Origin: Erythrobacter sp. SG61-1L
Lineage (GTDB): Bacteria; Pseudomonadota; Alphaproteobacteria; Sphingomonadales; Sphingomonadaceae
Direction of reading: 5' to 3'
NCBI RefSeq assembly: GCF_001305965.1
Contig: NZ_JXQC01000003.1
Span: 3,603,292 to 3,667,291, forward strand
Length of the DNA: 64,000 nucleotides
Part shown: one piece after another, positions 63,492 to 64,000 of the stretch
How the letters are laid out: the number at the start of each line of letters is the position of its first letter
Numbering within the stretch: the first letter of the stretch is position 1
The notes under the pieces: model-generated
Database searches by the model: none
What the model was told of the DNA's origin: nothing
The model's input: the letters and a program-made list of their open reading frames with translations, nothing else
Program-made: the position numbers and the translations under genes

Positions 63492-63562
63492 CGTCATCCC
63501 CGCGCAGGCGGGGATCCAGCAGCAACCGTCGAACTGGATTCCCGCCTGCGCGGGAATGACGA
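63492..63562. repeat. Palindromic dispersed repeat (GTCATCCCCGCGCAGGCGGGGATCC type)
   Basis: CGTCATCCCCGCGCAGGCGGG (start 63492) and its inverse CCCGCCTGCGCGGGAATGACG (to 63561) form a hairpin over about 70 bp. It is a familiar repeat class of high-GC alphaproteobacteria. A CTTCGACAGGCTCTGG element related to the 49.4-kb repeat lies 75 bp upstream. Confidence 0.85.
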
Positions 63563-63590
63563 AGATCCGGTTCAGCCCCCTGCCCCCTTG

Positions 63591-63667
63591 GTCATCCCGG
63601 ACTTGTTCCGGGATCCAGCTTCTTCTTCGCGCCAGAAAGCTGGACCCCGGAATGAATCCGGGGTGAC
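63591..63667. repeat. Palindromic dispersed repeat (GTCATCCCGGACTTGTTCCGGGATCC type)
   Basis: GTCATCCCGGACTTGTTCCG (63591-63610) and a degenerate inverse ending CCGGGGTGAC (to 63667) form a second hairpin beside the previous one. Together with it, the region 63360-63680 appears to be non-coding repeat. Confidence 0.8.
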
Positions 63668-63698
63668 ACGTGAAGCGCGAGCGCATTTGGCAAATCAA

Positions 63699-63726
63699 CT
63701 TGACATAACGAACCGTTTCGGTTATA
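63699..63726 (+). promoter_or_regulatory. Promoter with TetR-like operator
   Basis: TTGACA (63700-63705) and TTATAT (63722-63727) lie 16 bp apart, giving a strong sigma-70-type promoter. Within the spacer is the palindrome AACCGTTTCGGTT (63711-63723), a typical TetR/AcrR operator shape. It probably drives a regulated gene that lies mostly beyond the right edge. Confidence 0.6.
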
Positions 63727-63736
63727 TGCCCCGCAC

Positions 63737-63775
63737 CTTGCAGCAATAGCACGCTGCAAGCCTCCAATCCGGAGG
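63737..63775 (+). other. Leader hairpins that can hide a ribosome binding site
   Basis: CTTGCAGC/GCTGCAAG (63737-63744 with 63753-63760) is immediately followed by CCTCC/GGAGG (63761-63765 with 63771-63775). The second stem sequesters the GGAGG that lies 5 nt before an ATG at 63781. This looks like a translational switch. Confidence 0.45.
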
Positions 63776-63780
63776 GCGGC

Positions 63781-64000
63781 ATGTCGACTGCCTTTCCTCC
63801 CTTGTTCGCTTTGAACAACGCGGCCGGTGCGGGTGTGTGTCTGCGGGGGCGTTACCCCTTGGCAAAGCCGCCTGCGCCAGATGCGGTTACCGGATGCGCG
63901 GATTTCACCGGCCGCCCCCGATCCTGCCCCCTCTTGCGGGCAGGCCATCCGGGGCGTGCACGCAGAACCGCCAGTGGCGCGGGATCATCACGCGGTGGCG
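63781..64000 (+). CDS. Possible partial reading frame at the right edge
   Basis: An ATG with GGAGG just upstream opens a frame (starting MSTAFPPLFALNNAAGAGVC) that stays open to the window end. The composition is Arg/Ala/Gly/Pro-rich and does not look like a folded protein, and I recognise no domain. It could be a leader peptide frame, a poorly conserved gene or a chance reading frame. The reading depends on sequence beyond the window. Confidence 0.25.
   Translation, partial: MSTAFPPLFALNNAAGAGVCLRGRYPLAKPPAPDAVTGCADFTGRPRSCPLLRAGHPGRARRTASGAGSSRGG

Overview
The window looks like chromosomal DNA of a sphingomonad-type alphaproteobacterium (Sphingomonadales, possibly Erythrobacteraceae). The support is high GC with strongly GC3-biased codon use, a carotenoid hydroxylase (CrtZ), a PEP-CTERM surface protein, a DUF1476 F1-ATPase inhibitor, a large TonB-dependent receptor, and dispersed palindromic repeats of the kinds that start GTCATCC(C/T) or contain CCTTCGACAGGCTCAGGA. 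No prophage, transposase, CRISPR array or rRNA is visible. Two tRNA genes (Arg-TCT and Thr-TGT) are present.

Layout. 1-13.3 kb (minus strand) is the translation/RNA cluster rimP-nusA-ylxR-infB-rbfA...truB-rpsO-pnp. It is interrupted by DUF1697, AbgT transporter, tdk, GNAT, site-2 protease, DUF6491 and DUF2239 genes. 13.5-15.7 kb holds a nitrobindin-like protein, an exported protein of unknown function and Rnk. 15.7-20.7 kb is a phage-shock (Psp) locus: pspF, then a divergent sigma-54 promoter driving a 51-residue membrane peptide, pspA, pspB, pspC and five further small membrane/coiled-coil proteins, with sufE behind. 20.8-28.5 kb holds an atypical-composition ORF, crtZ, a thioesterase, leuC-x-leuD, the zeta inhibitor, bolA-grxD, a DksA-like protein and a PEP-CTERM protein behind its own sigma-54 promoter. 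28.5-36 kb has the queuosine-precursor transporter, a second small Psp-type unit (41-residue peptide plus lone PspC domain), recF, DUF2189, an Hsp70-like protein and an ABC-F protein. 36-45 kb has an outer-membrane barrel, a GDSL esterase/ABC exporter pair (TesA/YbbA/YbbP arrangement), two DUF805 proteins and a TonB receptor. 45-54.8 kb has typA, DUF4424, a glycosyltransferase, PadR-DUF2218, rarA, a lipoprotein, tRNA-Thr, trxC and queF. 54.9-63.4 kb has a proline-rich membrane protein, then a sulfur block: sseA, metC, mscS, and cobA-DUF2849-cysI-DUF934-cysH.

The most distinctive content is an enlarged envelope-stress regulon. PspF, the only sigma-54 activator gene here, sits next to a consensus -24/-12 promoter and two TTTCCCAAC-containing sites. 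The same site and another -24/-12 element recur 13 kb away in front of a second unit encoding a small membrane peptide and a lone PspC domain. In the main operon, five extra proteins each join one N-terminal membrane segment to a coiled coil, and four end in a VLERIVTD...IExLR tail that resembles the PspC tail (and, in part, PspB); the fifth keeps only a truncated version. I read this as a multi-component, sphingomonad-type Psp system whose small subunits have not been assigned roles.
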